The notes beneath the pieces are model-generated. The model saw only the letters and a program-made list of their open reading frames with translations, was not told the DNA's origin and made no database searches. The position numbers and the translations under genes were made by a program. From Bacillus siamensis KCTC 13613 (GTDB lineage Bacteria; Bacillota; Bacilli; Bacillales; Bacillaceae): DNA of 64,000 bases. Position 1 is the stretch's first letter. Every line of letters starts with the position of its first letter. This document shows, in pieces, positions 1 through 12,218 of the stretch. Location: contig NZ_AJVF01000041.1 in assembly GCF_000262045.1 (NCBI RefSeq), positions 186,001 to 250,000 of the forward strand, read 5' to 3'.

Positions 1-1245
1 CCGGCGAAAATGTGGATTGAAGGTCTTTCCGCCTTTCAAAAGCCGATGCTTCATCTGCATACCCAATATCATCGCGACATTCCGTGGGAAACGATTGATA
101 TGGATTTTATGAACAGCAACCAATCCGCCCACGGAGACCGGGAATACGGATATATCCAGTCAAGAATGGGGCAGACGAGAAAAGTCATTGCAGGCTATTG
201 GGATGATGAAGAAGTTAAACGTGACATTTCACAATGGATGAATACTGCTGCCGCTTGGAATGAAAGCAGGCATATTAAAGTAGCCCGGTTCGGCGACAAC
301 ATGCGGAATGTAGCCGTGACTGACGGAGACAAAGTCGGCGCCCACATTCAATTCGGCTGGCAGGTTGACGGGTACGGAATCGGTGATCTTACCGAGGTGA
401 TGAACAATGTCACCGATGCAGAAATTGAGGCGCTTTATGAAGAATACGACAAATTGTATATCATCAGCGATGAAACGAAACGGGATGAAGCAAAAGTTGC
501 TTCCATTAAAGAACAGGCGAAAATTGAACTCGGATTAACGGCCTTTCTCGAACGGGGCGGATATACAGCGTTTTCGACCTCCTTTGAAGTTTTGCACGGA
601 ATGAAGCAGCTTCCGGGTCTTGCCGTTCAGCGTCTCATGGAAAAAGGGTACGGATTTGCCGGCGAAGGCGATTGGAAAACGGCTGCCTTGGTACGAATGA
701 TGAAAATAATGGCGGACGGAAAACAAACCTCCTTCATGGAAGATTACACGTACCATTTTGAGCCGGGGCGTGCGATGATTCTCGGATCACATATGCTTGA
801 AGTATGTCCGACAATTGCCCTTGATCGGCCGAAAATTGAAGTCCATCCTCTCTCAATCGGGGGAAAAGAAGATCCCGCCCGATTGGTCTTTAACGGAATC
901 GGCGGTTCAGCCATCATCGCAAGTATCATTGACATCGGAGGGCGGTTCCGTCTCATTCTAAATGAAGCGGAAGGCATGGAAATTGAACATGACATGCCGA
1001 ATCTGCCTGTGGCGCGGGTGCTGTGGAAGCCTGAGCCATCGCTGAAAACAGCTGCGGAAGCATGGATTTTGGCGGGAGGCGCTCATCATACCTGTATGTC
1101 CTTCCGGCTTACGGCTGAACAGATGCTTGACTGGGCTGAAATGGCAGGCATTGAAAGCATCTTTATTTCCCGCAATACCGAAATACGCGAGCTGAAAAAA
1201 GAGCTGAAGTGGAATGACGCATTATACCGGCTGGGAGGGAATTGA
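1..1245 (+). CDS. araA: L-arabinose isomerase AraA (5' end outside window)
   Basis: Interconverts L-arabinose and L-ribulose, the first cytoplasmic step of arabinose use. The frame is open from the first base, and about 414 codons are present of the roughly 496 expected, so about 80 N-terminal residues lie upstream. Family metal and active-site motifs are visible: the ED..HFEPG segment near base 740, the GSHMLEVCP histidine near 785 and the AHHT histidine near 1083. The gene heads the araABDLMNPQ-abfA operon and ends 1 base before araB, whose ribosome-binding site lies inside its last codons. The operon promoter and AraR operators are outside the window. Confidence 0.97.
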   Translation, partial: PAKMWIEGLSAFQKPMLHLHTQYHRDIPWETIDMDFMNSNQSAHGDREYGYIQSRMGQTRKVIAGYWDDEEVKRDISQWMNTAAAWNESRHIKVARFGDNMRNVAVTDGDKVGAHIQFGWQVDGYGIGDLTEVMNNVTDAEIEALYEEYDKLYIISDETKRDEAKVASIKEQAKIELGLTAFLERGGYTAFSTSFEVLHGMKQLPGLAVQRLMEKGYGFAGEGDWKTAALVRMMKIMADGKQTSFMEDYTYHFEPGRAMILGSHMLEVCPTIALDRPKIEVHPLSIGGKEDPARLVFNGIGGSAIIASIIDIGGRFRLILNEAEGMEIEHDMPNLPVARVLWKPEPSLKTAAEAWILAGGAHHTCMSFRLTAEQMLDWAEMAGIESIFISRNTEIRELKKELKWNDALYRLGGN

Positions 1246-1246
1246 T

Positions 1247-2932
1247 ATGGCGTATACAATTGGTGTGGATTTCGGCACATTGTCCGGCAGGGCGGTGCTT
1301 GTCAATGTCCGGACAGGAGAAGAAATTGCATCCGCGGTCAAAGAATACACTCATGCCGTTATCGACCGTACGCTGCCGAAAACGGGGGAAAAGCTCCCTC
1401 GTGACTGGGCGCTTCAAGATCCCGCCGATTATATTGAAGTTTTGGAAACGGCGATTCCGAGCCTGCTTCAGCAGTCGGGCGCTGATCCAAAAGATGTGAT
1501 CGGCATAGGAATTGATTTTACGGCCTGCACCATTTTGCCGGTAGACGGCGCGGGACAGCCGCTTTGTATGCTTCCGGAATTTGAACGGGAGCCTCACAGT
1601 TATGTGAAGCTGTGGAAGCATCATGCGGCTCAAAAGCATGCAGACTGTTTGAACGCGATTGCCGAAGACACAAAAGAAGAATTTCTCAAAAGATACGGCG
1701 GTAAAATTTCTTCCGAATGGATGATCCCGAAAATCATGCAAATTGCGGAAGAAGCGCCGCATATATACGAGGCGGCAGATCGGATTGTGGAAGCGGCAGA
1801 CTGGATCGTCTATCAATTGTGCGGTTCATTGAAGCGGAGCAACTGCACGGCCGGCTACAAAGCAATTTGGAATGAGGAGACGGGATATCCGCCTAATCAT
1901 TTTTTCGAAAGGCTCAACCCGTTAATGAAAACGATTACAAATGATAAATTAAGCGGAACCATTTATTCAGTCGGAGAAAAGGCAGGAGGACTGACCGAAA
2001 AAATGGCGGAGCTGACCGGGCTTTTGCCGGGGACGGCCGTTGCAGTCGCCAATGTTGACGCTCACGTGTCAGTGCCAGCGGTCGGCATTACAGAGCCGGG
2101 GAAAATGCTGATGATCATGGGAACGTCCACCTGTCATGTGCTGCTCGGCGAGGAAGAACATATCGTCCCCGGTATGTGCGGAGTTGTCAATAACGGCATC
2201 TTGCCTGGATATGCGGGATATGAAGCGGGGCAGTCCTGTGTCGGCGACCACTTTGAATGGTTTGTTAAAACGTGCGTTCCGAAAGACTATGAGAAGGAAG
2301 CCGAGGAAAAACAGATCGATATTCACGAGCTTTTAAGCGAAAAAGCAGCAGAGCTTGCTCCGGGGGAAAGCGGTCTTCTCGCGCTTGACTGGTGGAACGG
2401 AAACCGGTCAACCTTGGTGGACGCCGATTTGACGGGCATGATGCTCGGCATGACGCTGCACACGAAACCGGAAGAAATCTACAGGGCATTGATTGAAGCG
2501 ACGGCGTTCGGAACGAGGATGATTATCGAAACATTCCGCGAAAACGGCGTTCCGGTCGAGGAGCTTTATGCAGCCGGAGGAATCGCTGAGAAAAATCCAT
2601 TTATCATGCAAATTTATGCAGACGTCACAAATATGGACATTAAATTATCCGGGTCTCCGCAGGCGCCGGCACTGGGCTCCGCGATTTTCGGAGCGCTCGC
2701 TGCGGGACGGGAAAACGGGGGTTTCTCCAATATTGCTGAGGCTTGCGCACATATGGGGAAATTAAAAGACGGCTCTTATGTCCCGAATCGGGGAAGAGCT
2801 GAGATTTATGACAGCTTATATGCGGAATACAAAGAGCTCGTTCACTACTTCGGCAAAGAAAACAATGTCATGAAACGCCTGAAAGCCATTAAAAACCGTG
2901 AGTTCGCGAAAGGGGAGAGCCGCCATGCTTGA
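1247..2932 (+). CDS. araB: ribulokinase AraB
   Basis: Phosphorylates L-ribulose with ATP to L-ribulose-5-phosphate. This is a FGGY carbohydrate kinase of 561 residues, matching the usual length (about 560). The N-terminal phosphate-binding motif [11 protein letters not shown] lies at residues 6-16, and the C-terminal ATPase half holds [10 protein letters not shown]. The ATG at 1247 is preferred over the earlier in-frame codon at 1214 because GGGAGGG precedes it by 7 bases and the protein then starts like its homologues. It follows araA by one base and overlaps araD by 8 bases, indicating translational coupling. Confidence 0.98.
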   Translation: MAYTIGVDFGTLSGRAVLVNVRTGEEIASAVKEYTHAVIDRTLPKTGEKLPRDWALQDPADYIEVLETAIPSLLQQSGADPKDVIGIGIDFTACTILPVDGAGQPLCMLPEFEREPHSYVKLWKHHAAQKHADCLNAIAEDTKEEFLKRYGGKISSEWMIPKIMQIAEEAPHIYEAADRIVEAADWIVYQLCGSLKRSNCTAGYKAIWNEETGYPPNHFFERLNPLMKTITNDKLSGTIYSVGEKAGGLTEKMAELTGLLPGTAVAVANVDAHVSVPAVGITEPGKMLMIMGTSTCHVLLGEEEHIVPGMCGVVNNGILPGYAGYEAGQSCVGDHFEWFVKTCVPKDYEKEAEEKQIDIHELLSEKAAELAPGESGLLALDWWNGNRSTLVDADLTGMMLGMTLHTKPEEIYRALIEATAFGTRMIIETFRENGVPVEELYAAGGIAEKNPFIMQIYADVTNMDIKLSGSPQAPALGSAIFGALAAGRENGGFSNIAEACAHMGKLKDGSYVPNRGRAEIYDSLYAEYKELVHYFGKENNVMKRLKAIKNREFAKGESRHA

Positions 2933-3614
2933 AGCGTTAAAAGAAGAAGTGCTCGCCGCCAACCTGAAGCTTGAGGAACATAATCTTGTCACGTTTACAT
3001 GGGGAAATGTCAGCGGCATTGACAGAGAAAGCGGGAGAATCGTCATTAAACCGAGCGGTGTCGATTACAGTGAGCTGACCGCAGACAAACTGGTCGTCCT
3101 GAATGAGGACGGAGAGATTCTGGAAGGCTCGCTGAAGCCGTCCTCTGACACGCCGACCCATCTTTATCTGTATAAAGCCTTTCCCGCTATCGGCGGAATC
3201 GTTCATACGCATTCCCGCTGGGCGACGAGCTGGGCGCAGTCAGGCAGAGACATTCCCGCGCTCGGAACGACCCACGCGGATTATTTTGAAAGCGCTATAC
3301 CCTGTACGAGGGAAATGTATGAAGAAGAAATTGTGAAAGATTACGAATATCATACAGGCAAAGTCATAGCGGAAACCTTTCAAAATGAATCGTATGAACA
3401 AAATCCGGGTGTCCTCGTCCACAGCCACGGTCCGTTCTGCTGGGGAACGGACGCGCTGAATGCCGTGCATAACGCTGTAGTGCTCGAAACCGTGGCGGAA
3501 ATGGCCTACCATTCGCTTATGCTGAACAAACAGCTCAGCCCGATAGACAGAGTGCTGCATGATAAGCATTTTTACAGAAAACACGGGGCGAATGCTTATT
3601 ATGGCCAAACTTGA
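2925..3614 (+). CDS. araD: L-ribulose-5-phosphate 4-epimerase AraD
   Basis: Converts L-ribulose-5-phosphate to D-xylulose-5-phosphate, linking arabinose to the pentose phosphate pathway. It is a class II aldolase-fold protein of 229 residues, the normal length. Zn-binding histidines are seen in HTH (residues 94-96) and HSH (166-168). Its ATG sits inside the araB stop region, with GGGGAGAG as ribosome-binding site. The 3' end overlaps the araL start by 23 bases. Confidence 0.98.
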   Translation: MLEALKEEVLAANLKLEEHNLVTFTWGNVSGIDRESGRIVIKPSGVDYSELTADKLVVLNEDGEILEGSLKPSSDTPTHLYLYKAFPAIGGIVHTHSRWATSWAQSGRDIPALGTTHADYFESAIPCTREMYEEEIVKDYEYHTGKVIAETFQNESYEQNPGVLVHSHGPFCWGTDALNAVHNAVVLETVAEMAYHSLMLNKQLSPIDRVLHDKHFYRKHGANAYYGQT

Positions 3615-4398
3615 CGCATCCGGGTTTCTGATTGATTTAGACGGAACCGTATTCAGGGGGCAGGAGCTGATTGACGGCGCAACAGAAGCCATTCATACTC
3701 TTCAGTCCCTGGGCAAAGCCGTTGTCTTTTTAAGCAACCGCGGCAATCTATCAAGAGCCATGTGCCAAAAGAAACTGCTTGGTGCCGGTATCCGGACGGA
3801 TGAACGGAGCATCGTGCTATCCTCCAGTGTGACGGCATCATTTTTAAAGAAGCATTATCCTTTGTCAAAGGTATGGGTGTTAGGAGAGAGAGGGCTGACG
3901 GATGAACTCGCTTTAGCGGGTGTCACCATGGCGCAAAAGCCGCAGGCGGCAGACTGGCTTGTTATCTCTTTGCATGAAACTGTCACCTATGAGGATCTGA
4001 ATCTCGCTTTCCAGGCAGCTTCCTCCGGCGCGCGCATCATCGCCACGAACCGGGACCGCTCGTTTCCGAATGAAGGCGGCCATGCTATGGACGTCGCGGG
4101 AATGATCGGGGCCATTGAGGCATCTGCCGGAGTAAAAACGGAGCTTGTCGTCGGCAAACCGTCTTGGCTGATGGCTGAGGCAGCATGTGAAGCGCTCGGG
4201 CTTTCCCCGGGAGAATGCGCAATAATCGGAGACAGCCTCGAATCAGATATCGCAATGGGAAGGCTGTACGGGATGAAAAGCGTGTTGGTTCTGACGGGAT
4301 CGGCAAAACTTGGGGAGACCCGTCTCTATGAGCCTGACATCGTGCTCGACTCTATTAAAGACCTGACAGAATTAGCGAAGGAGGGAATCCTTTTATGA
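3592..4398 (+). CDS. araL: HAD-family sugar-phosphate phosphatase AraL
   Basis: Haloacid-dehalogenase phosphatase of the NagD type, 268 residues. The B. subtilis enzyme is a low-specificity sugar phosphatase thought to detoxify accumulating phosphorylated sugars. The catalytic DxD is in IDLDGT (D15, D17), and the late motif [11 protein letters not shown] carries the Mg-binding acids. The ATG at 3592 (MLIMA) aligns with the reported B. subtilis start, and a second ATG lies at 3601. Both are inside araD behind only a weak G-rich site. Low translation would fit the known repression of araL by mRNA structure. The stop overlaps the araM ATG (ATGA). Confidence 0.94.
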   Translation: MLIMAKLDASGFLIDLDGTVFRGQELIDGATEAIHTLQSLGKAVVFLSNRGNLSRAMCQKKLLGAGIRTDERSIVLSSSVTASFLKKHYPLSKVWVLGERGLTDELALAGVTMAQKPQAADWLVISLHETVTYEDLNLAFQAASSGARIIATNRDRSFPNEGGHAMDVAGMIGAIEASAGVKTELVVGKPSWLMAEAACEALGLSPGECAIIGDSLESDIAMGRLYGMKSVLVLTGSAKLGETRLYEPDIVLDSIKDLTELAKEGILL

Positions 4399-5600
4399 AA
4401 CTTTCTCCGGCGGACATTCAATCCGAGTTTAATAAGGAAGGAGGCAGCCGCTCTCCTATTCAAATAGAAGACATCATCATCGGAGCGGATGCAAAAGAAG
4501 AGCTTTTCAGATTTCTTCAAAAAAAATGCTGGAAACATCCGGCGATCGTCTGTGACCGGAACACTGACGAAGCGGCGGGAGGGATGCTTGCGGACGAATT
4601 GAAGGCCGGCGGGATCGAAGCGGCAAAGATCATCATTCCGGAGCATGAAACAGGAACCGCTGCGGCTGATGAAAGGACACTGATCTATACGCTGATCAAT
4701 ATCGCGGAAGAGACGGATGTCATCATTGCGGCCGGGTCAGGAACGATTCACGACATTACGCGGTTTGCCGCCTGCCAGCGCGGTTTGCCGTTTATCTCAT
4801 TCCCCACCGCTCCTTCAGTCGACGGATTTACATCAGCGGGAGCGCCGCTCATATTAAACGGTATCAAAACGACGATTCAGACGAAAGCGCCGATCGCCTT
4901 ATTTGCGGATACGAATCTATTAAAAGAAGCGCCGCGCGCAATGACAGCCGCGGGCTTCGGCGACATGCTCGGAAAAATAACTTCGCTGGCAGATTGGGAG
5001 ATCTCCCATAGGCTTGCGGATGAGCCGTACTCAGAAGCCGGGGCGAAACTTGTGAAAGACGCGCTTTGGCAGTGCATTGATCACCGTGCTGACATTGCCA
5101 TGGGAACAGAGGCCGGCATTCGCATCCTGATGGAAGCGCTGATCGTTTCGGGTCTTGTCATGCTTGCCCTTGATCACTCCCGTCCCGCCTCAGGAGGAGA
5201 GCATCACATCTCGCATTGGATTGAGATGGAACTGCTGAAGACGAAACAGCCTCCGATTCTCCACGGTGCGAAGGTGGGCTGCGCGTGCGCGGTGCTGAGT
5301 GATATTTACAAAGATCTGGCCTGCCACGAAAAGCTTGCAGAACTTCCGACGCACTTTCGCGAGGCGGTTCAATCAGCATATGAAGGGCTCCCTGACGGCA
5401 AAACAATTGCCGGGTGGCTCACATCTGCCGGAGGTCCCGCCAGTTTTGATGAAATCGGTGTAAAACAGGACCTTGTCAGCGACGCCCTTAAGCATGCACA
5501 CACACTGCGAGACCGTTATACCGGCTTAACCATCATAAATGAAAATGCAGCGCTCTTTGCACATCATTCGCCGCACGGCCTGAAGCGGAAGGGGGAATGA
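4395..5600 (+). CDS. araM: sn-glycerol-1-phosphate dehydrogenase AraM
   Basis: NAD(P)H-dependent, Ni-containing reductase of dihydroxyacetone phosphate to sn-glycerol-1-phosphate, the archaeal-type lipid enantiomer. Bacillus uses the product for heptaprenylglyceryl phosphate. It has 401 residues (family about 394) with an iron-dependent alcohol dehydrogenase fold. The nucleotide loop AAGSGTIHD and the metal-site region HSRPASGGEHHISH are visible. It overlaps araL by 4 bases. Its place in an arabinose operon is conserved in the species group, although its product has no obvious role in arabinose breakdown. Confidence 0.95.
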   Translation: MKLSPADIQSEFNKEGGSRSPIQIEDIIIGADAKEELFRFLQKKCWKHPAIVCDRNTDEAAGGMLADELKAGGIEAAKIIIPEHETGTAAADERTLIYTLINIAEETDVIIAAGSGTIHDITRFAACQRGLPFISFPTAPSVDGFTSAGAPLILNGIKTTIQTKAPIALFADTNLLKEAPRAMTAAGFGDMLGKITSLADWEISHRLADEPYSEAGAKLVKDALWQCIDHRADIAMGTEAGIRILMEALIVSGLVMLALDHSRPASGGEHHISHWIEMELLKTKQPPILHGAKVGCACAVLSDIYKDLACHEKLAELPTHFREAVQSAYEGLPDGKTIAGWLTSAGGPASFDEIGVKQDLVSDALKHAHTLRDRYTGLTIINENAALFAHHSPHGLKRKGE

Positions 5601-5601
5601 C

Positions 5602-6897
5602 ATGAAAAAAACGGCTGCTGTATGTTTGGCGCTGATGATGTTCTTATTATTTACCGCCGGCTGTTCACAAGAACGGACTGCCGGCAGTGCGGGAGAAACG
5701 GAGCTGACATTCTGGACGTTTAACGGACTGCACGAACAGTTTTATCAGGAAATGGCCAAAGAATGGAATCAGAAATATCCGGAGCGCAAAATTAAGCTGA
5801 ATACCGTTGTTTATCCTTATGGACAAATGCATGATAATCTATCCGTTTCCCTGATCGCGGGCGAAGGGCTTCCTGATATTGCCGACGTGGAATTAAGCCG
5901 GTTCTCGAACTTTCTGAAGGGGAAGGATATCCCGCTTGCCGATCTGACTCCGCTGATTGAAAAAGACCGCGATAAGTTTGTGGAAGCGCGCCTGGCCTTA
6001 TACAGCAAAAACGGCAAACTGTACGGCCTTGACACACATGTAGGGACGACCGTGATGTTTTACAACATGGATATTATGAAAAAGGCGGGCGTTGATCCCG
6101 CATCGATTAAGACATGGGAGGACTACCGGCTGGCGGGGAAAAAAGTGCGCGAAATCGCGGGGAAACCGATGGGAACGGTTGAAACAAATGATTCCGCCAC
6201 ATTTCTTTCCATGATTTCACAGCAAGGATCAGGCTACTTCAGCAAAAACGGAAAGTTGATTCTGAACAATAAAACGAATATAGACACATTGAATGACTTA
6301 AAGGACATGGTAAATGATAAAACCCTTCTGCCGGCTCCCGGCGGCGGCCATCACAGTGAAGAATACTACGGTTTTATGAATCAGGGCGGGGCAGCGTCAG
6401 TACTGATGCCCATCTGGTACATGGGACGGTTTATCGATTATATGCCTGATTTAAAAGGAAAAATGGCGATTTACCCTATGCCGGCTTGGAAAAAAGGCCG
6501 CGACAGATCAGCGGGCTTGGGCGGAACAGCCACCGTCGTACCGAAACAGGCTGAACATCTGAAGCTCGCGAAAGAATTTCTCGGATTTGCGAAAGGTTCA
6601 AAGGAAGGAAATATTAAGCTGTGGACGGTGCTCGGCTTTGATCCGCTCCGCTGGGACGTGTGGGATTCAAAAGAATTGAAGGAGAAAAATAAGTACACGG
6701 ATTTCTTCCGGAACGGTACATCCATTTTCTCCACGCTCCTTGAAGTAAAAGATGAGATCAATCCGATTTATTTGCATGAAGACTTCTCTAAAGCGGCTGA
6801 TCTCGTCGTCAGACAGGTGCTGTTCGATGCGCTGAAGACGCAGGAAAAAACACCTAAGGAAGCCTTGGACGAGGCGGCGCAGCAATTGGAAAAATAA
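5602..6897 (+). CDS. araN: arabino-oligosaccharide ABC transporter binding lipoprotein AraN
   Basis: Extracellular solute-binding lipoprotein for alpha-1,5-arabino-oligosaccharides. The 431-residue protein starts with a lipoprotein signal peptide (MKK, hydrophobic stretch, lipobox FTAGC) giving lipid-modified Cys21. The remainder is a family 1 sugar-binding protein. It starts 1 base after araM and precedes the two permease genes. The operon carries no ATPase; in B. subtilis the shared ATPase MsmX serves this transporter. Confidence 0.97.
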   Translation: MKKTAAVCLALMMFLLFTAGCSQERTAGSAGETELTFWTFNGLHEQFYQEMAKEWNQKYPERKIKLNTVVYPYGQMHDNLSVSLIAGEGLPDIADVELSRFSNFLKGKDIPLADLTPLIEKDRDKFVEARLALYSKNGKLYGLDTHVGTTVMFYNMDIMKKAGVDPASIKTWEDYRLAGKKVREIAGKPMGTVETNDSATFLSMISQQGSGYFSKNGKLILNNKTNIDTLNDLKDMVNDKTLLPAPGGGHHSEEYYGFMNQGGAASVLMPIWYMGRFIDYMPDLKGKMAIYPMPAWKKGRDRSAGLGGTATVVPKQAEHLKLAKEFLGFAKGSKEGNIKLWTVLGFDPLRWDVWDSKELKEKNKYTDFFRNGTSIFSTLLEVKDEINPIYLHEDFSKAADLVVRQVLFDALKTQEKTPKEALDEAAQQLEK

Positions 6898-6935
6898 GAA
6901 GCCGCCCATTTTAACAGAGAAAGCGGGGGAGCTTT

Positions 6936-7877
6936 ATGAGACCTGTAAAGACGGAGGCAGCGCAAACCGTTTCCGCAGCCCGGAAGAAGCCGCGCCGGCG
7001 CAATGTGCTGTATTCCAAAAAAGCAGCGCCTTATCTTTTTACGGCGCCTTTTATCATTTCGTTTCTCGTTTTCTTTTTGTATCCGATCATCAGCGTGTGT
7101 ATCATGAGCTTTCAGCGGATACTGCCGGGAGAAGCTGCATTTGTCGGTTTTTCCAATTACTCCTCTCTTCTTAATCCAACCTTTTACACCGCACTGTTTA
7201 ATACATTGGAATATACCTTCTGGACGCTGATCGTGCTGATTCCGGTGCCGCTTCTTTTGGCGGTGATTCTGAATTCGAAGCTCGTCAGATTCAGAAATGT
7301 GTTTAAATCGGCACTGTTCGTACCGGCTTTGACATCGACGATCGTCGCGGGGATTATATTCCGGCTGATGTTCGGAGAAATGAATACGTCGCTGGCAAAC
7401 GAGCTGATGATGAAGCTTGGCGTATCGCCTCAAAACTGGCTCAATAACAAAGGAACCGGTATGTTTTTAATGGTGCTGCTTGCGTCATGGAGATGGATGG
7501 GCATTAACATTCTTTATTTTCTGGCCGGATTGCAAAACGTGCCGAAAGAATTATATGAGGCGGCTGAAATTGACGGGGCGAGTACGTGGAAAAAGTTCCG
7601 GCATATTACCCTCCCGTTTTTAAAGCCGGTATCCGTTTATGTGTTAACGATCAGTATGATCGGCGGTTTCAGAATGTTTGAGGAAAGCTATGTGCTGTGG
7701 CAGAATAATTCCCCGGGCAATATCGGCCTCACGCTTGTCGGTTATTTATATCAGCAGGGGCTTGCGTACAACGAAATGGGGTACGGGGCCGCCATCGGAA
7801 TTGTCCTTTTGCTTGTCATCTTACTTGTCAGCCTTGTGTCGTTGAAACTGTCCGGTTCGTTTAAAGGGGAGGGATAG
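6936..7877 (+). CDS. araP: arabino-oligosaccharide ABC permease AraP
   Basis: Membrane component of the AraNPQ importer, 313 residues with about six transmembrane helices. A positively charged N-terminal tail is followed by the first helix around residues 37-58. The EAA loop that docks the ATPase is visible as EAAEIDGASTWKKF. It lies 38 bases after araN with a GCGGGGGA ribosome-binding site and abuts araQ directly. Confidence 0.97.
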   Translation: MRPVKTEAAQTVSAARKKPRRRNVLYSKKAAPYLFTAPFIISFLVFFLYPIISVCIMSFQRILPGEAAFVGFSNYSSLLNPTFYTALFNTLEYTFWTLIVLIPVPLLLAVILNSKLVRFRNVFKSALFVPALTSTIVAGIIFRLMFGEMNTSLANELMMKLGVSPQNWLNNKGTGMFLMVLLASWRWMGINILYFLAGLQNVPKELYEAAEIDGASTWKKFRHITLPFLKPVSVYVLTISMIGGFRMFEESYVLWQNNSPGNIGLTLVGYLYQQGLAYNEMGYGAAIGIVLLLVILLVSLVSLKLSGSFKGEG

Positions 7878-8723
7878 GTGGTGCGTAACAATCACATGTT
7901 TTCCGTGTACAGAGTCGCGTTTACCTTGTTTTTTATCATGCTGAGCCTGCTGTATATCTTTCCGATGATCTGCCTATTGCTCGGTTCATTAAAGCCGTCA
8001 TCTGAGCTGATGCGCATCGGACTGAATCTGCGTCTTGATCCGGATGTGATGAGCTTTGATAACTACACGTATTTGTTCAACGGGGGAAGCATTTATTTTA
8101 AGTGGTTTTTTAACAGCCTGCTGCTCGGGGTTCTCACCACGGTGCTCACACTGTTTTTTTCCTCTATGATCGGCTACGGACTCGGTGTATACGAGTTTAA
8201 AGGCCGAAATGTTATTTTCGTTCTTGTGCTGATCATTATGATGGTTCCTCTGGAAGTGATGATGCTTCCGTTATTTAAACTGACGGTGGGGCTTCATTTG
8301 ATTGATTCTTATACGGGGGTGATTCTGCCGTTTATTGTGTCGCCTGTCGCCGTGTTCTTTTTCAGGCAATACGCGCTCGGCCTCCCGAGGGATCTGCTCG
8401 ATTCAGCGAGAATGGATGGCTGCACGGAATTCGGCATTTTCTTCAGAATTATGGCGCCCCTCATGAAACCGGCATTCGGAGCAATGATCATTCTCCAATC
8501 TTTAAACAGCTGGAATAACTTTTTATGGCCGCTGATCGTGCTTCGGTCGAAAGAAATGTTTACGCTTCCAATCGGACTGTCAGGGCTGCTGAGTCCGTAC
8601 GGCAACAACTATGACATGCTGATCTCCGGTTCCGTTTTTGCGATACTGCCGGTGATTATCATATTCTTGTTTTTCCAAAAATACTTTATTTCCGGCCTGA
8701 CAGTCGGCGGAGTGAAGGGATAG
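7878..8723 (+). CDS. araQ: arabino-oligosaccharide ABC permease AraQ
   Basis: Second membrane component of AraNPQ, 281 residues, equal to the B. subtilis protein. The ATPase-docking EAA-type loop is DSARMDGCTEFGIF. The start is GTG 7878, with another GTG at 7881, immediately after the araP stop. The GGGGAGGG site overlaps the araP end. In B. subtilis AraQ also pairs with other binding proteins; that is family knowledge and not visible here. Confidence 0.97.
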   Translation: MVRNNHMFSVYRVAFTLFFIMLSLLYIFPMICLLLGSLKPSSELMRIGLNLRLDPDVMSFDNYTYLFNGGSIYFKWFFNSLLLGVLTTVLTLFFSSMIGYGLGVYEFKGRNVIFVLVLIIMMVPLEVMMLPLFKLTVGLHLIDSYTGVILPFIVSPVAVFFFRQYALGLPRDLLDSARMDGCTEFGIFFRIMAPLMKPAFGAMIILQSLNSWNNFLWPLIVLRSKEMFTLPIGLSGLLSPYGNNYDMLISGSVFAILPVIIIFLFFQKYFISGLTVGGVKG

Positions 8724-10241
<1,518 letters not shown>

Positions 10242-10248
10242 TGTTCCG

Positions 10249-10278
10249 AAAAGCCGGGCTGCGCCGCCGGCTTTTTTT
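10249..10278 (+). terminator. ara operon terminator
   Basis: Inverted repeat AAAGCCGG / CCGGCTTT with a short GC-rich loop followed by a run of T, 8 bases after the abfA stop. Confidence 0.9.
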
Positions 10279-10350
10279 ACGCAAAAATCATCTCTCGTTA
10301 TCTGATAATTGTGATAATATTTAGAAAAAGAGAAAAGGGGCTGGGATTAA

Positions 10351-12147
10351 ATGAATGCGATTACAATCGTCATAGCGTCTATATGCATTTTGGCGATCGC
10401 CTATCGGCTTTACGGTACCTTTATGATGGTCAAAGTATTAAAAATCAATGATCAGACACCGACTCCGGCCCATGTGCTTGAGGATGGGAAAGATTATGTG
10501 CCGACGAATAAATGGGTGTCATTCGGCCACCATTTCGCGGCAATCGCCGCTGCCGGCCCGCTTGTCGGACCGATTCTCGCAGCTCAGTTCGGCTATCTGC
10601 CCGGGCTGTTATGGCTGTTAATCGGGGCGGTGATCGGGGGAGCCGTGCACGATATTGTCGTATTGTTTGCATCTATGCGGAAAAACGGGAAAACGCTTTC
10701 TGAAGTCGCCAAAGAAGAGCTCGGCCCGGTGGCGGGCTTTTGCACGGGTCTTTCGATGCTGTTTATCATTACGATCACGATGGCGGGGCTGTCCATGGTT
10801 GTGCTGCACGCACTTGAGAAAAACCCGTGGGGAACGTTTGCGGTGGGGATTACGATTCCGATCGCGATGGGGGTCGGCGTCTACTATAAAAAAACGGGCA
10901 ATCTCAAACTTGCATCAACTGTCGGTTTTCTTTTGTTAATGGCCGGCGTTGTGATCGGGCCGCGGCTGCAGACAACGGCTCTCGGCGACATGCTGACGTT
11001 GGATGCGAAAACACTCGCGGTGGCGCTTCCCGTCTATGCTTTTTTCGCCGCGGCGCTTCCGGTTTGGCTTTTGCTTGCCCCGCGTGACTATTTAAGCAGT
11101 TTTATGAAAATCGGGGTATTTGCCGCTTTGATCGCCGGAGTCTTTTTCGTTAATCCAGCCGTTAAATTCCCGGCCGTAACGGAGTTCATTCACGGCGGCG
11201 GACCGGTGATCGCGGGACCTGTCTGGCCGTTTATTTCAATAACGATTGCCTGCGGCGCCATTTCAGGCTTTCATGCGTTTGTCGGTTCCGGCACAACGCC
11301 GAAAATGCTGGATAAATGGAGTGATATAAAGCCGGTTGCTTTCGGAGCGATGCTTGTTGAATGTCTTGTCGGGATTATGGCGCTCATAGCTGCCGTCGCA
11401 CTTGAGCCAGCCGATTATTTTGCCATTAACAGCACGCCGGAAATTTTCCGCGCCCTTGGGATGAATGTCGTCCATCTGCCTGAATTGAGCAAAGAAATCG
11501 GGCTCAGTCTGGAAGGAAGAACGGGCGGCGCTGTTACGCTTGCCGTCGGAATGACGTATATCTTTACGGAGATTCCGTTTTTCAGTCATTTGGCTTCATA
11601 CTTTTTTCAATTTGTCATTATGTTTGAAGCGGTGTTTATTTTAACGGCGATTGATGCGGGAACCCGTGTCGCCCGCTACTTGATCCAGGAGTTTTTCGGA
11701 GAGGTGTATAAGCCGCTGAAAAAAACAGACTGGCTGCCGGGCTCGATTTTCTCAAGCGCGCTCGCCTGCCTGCTGTGGGGCTATCTTCTGTATTCGGGCG
11801 ACATCAGCTCCATTTGGGCGCTGTTCGGCGTGTCCAATCAGCTTATGGCGTCCGTCGGATTAATCATCGGTGCGACTGTCGTATTGAAGATAGCCGATAA
11901 GCGGCGTTATATGCTGACATGCCTGATTCCTCTCGCTTATTTGTACGTGACCGTCAACTATGCGGGTTATTGGATGGTGCGGTATGTGTATTTGAATCCC
12001 GAAGCGGCGGGATACAATGTGCTGAATGGCGTTTTATCTATTATCATGCTCATTCTCGGGCTTGTGATTATCATGGCGGCTGTGAAAAAATGGGCAAACA
12101 TTTGGCGTGATCCGAGTGCCAGATTGGAAGCTTCAATACCCGGATAA
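10351..12147 (+). CDS. cstA: carbon starvation protein CstA
   Basis: Multi-pass inner membrane transporter of the CstA family, 598 residues, as in B. subtilis. Family members import peptides or pyruvate under carbon limitation; the substrate cannot be read from the sequence. The conserved N-terminal block (NKWVSFGHHFAAIAAAGP) and many hydrophobic helices are visible. An extended -10-like TGTGATAAT lies at 10310-10318. The gene stands alone and ends at a terminator shared with the convergent glcF. Confidence 0.96.
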   Translation: MNAITIVIASICILAIAYRLYGTFMMVKVLKINDQTPTPAHVLEDGKDYVPTNKWVSFGHHFAAIAAAGPLVGPILAAQFGYLPGLLWLLIGAVIGGAVHDIVVLFASMRKNGKTLSEVAKEELGPVAGFCTGLSMLFIITITMAGLSMVVLHALEKNPWGTFAVGITIPIAMGVGVYYKKTGNLKLASTVGFLLLMAGVVIGPRLQTTALGDMLTLDAKTLAVALPVYAFFAAALPVWLLLAPRDYLSSFMKIGVFAALIAGVFFVNPAVKFPAVTEFIHGGGPVIAGPVWPFISITIACGAISGFHAFVGSGTTPKMLDKWSDIKPVAFGAMLVECLVGIMALIAAVALEPADYFAINSTPEIFRALGMNVVHLPELSKEIGLSLEGRTGGAVTLAVGMTYIFTEIPFFSHLASYFFQFVIMFEAVFILTAIDAGTRVARYLIQEFFGEVYKPLKKTDWLPGSIFSSALACLLWGYLLYSGDISSIWALFGVSNQLMASVGLIIGATVVLKIADKRRYMLTCLIPLAYLYVTVNYAGYWMVRYVYLNPEAAGYNVLNGVLSIIMLILGLVIIMAAVKKWANIWRDPSARLEASIPG

Positions 12148-12179
12148 ATCCGCCCCGAACTGTAAAACTTGCAGCATCA

Positions 12180-12215
12180 TAAAAGCAGAGAGCCGTTCGG
12201 TCTCTCTGCTTTTTC
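12180..12215. terminator. bidirectional terminator between cstA and glcF
   Basis: Hairpin AAAAGCAGAGAG / CTCTCTGCTTTT with T runs on both strands, placed between convergent genes. Confidence 0.9.
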
Positions 12216-12218
12216 CGT

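Noticed and set aside
1163-1816. 217-codon minus-strand frame inside araA and araB
   Set aside because: Antisense shadow of strongly coding GC-rich genes, with no promoter or ribosome-binding site.
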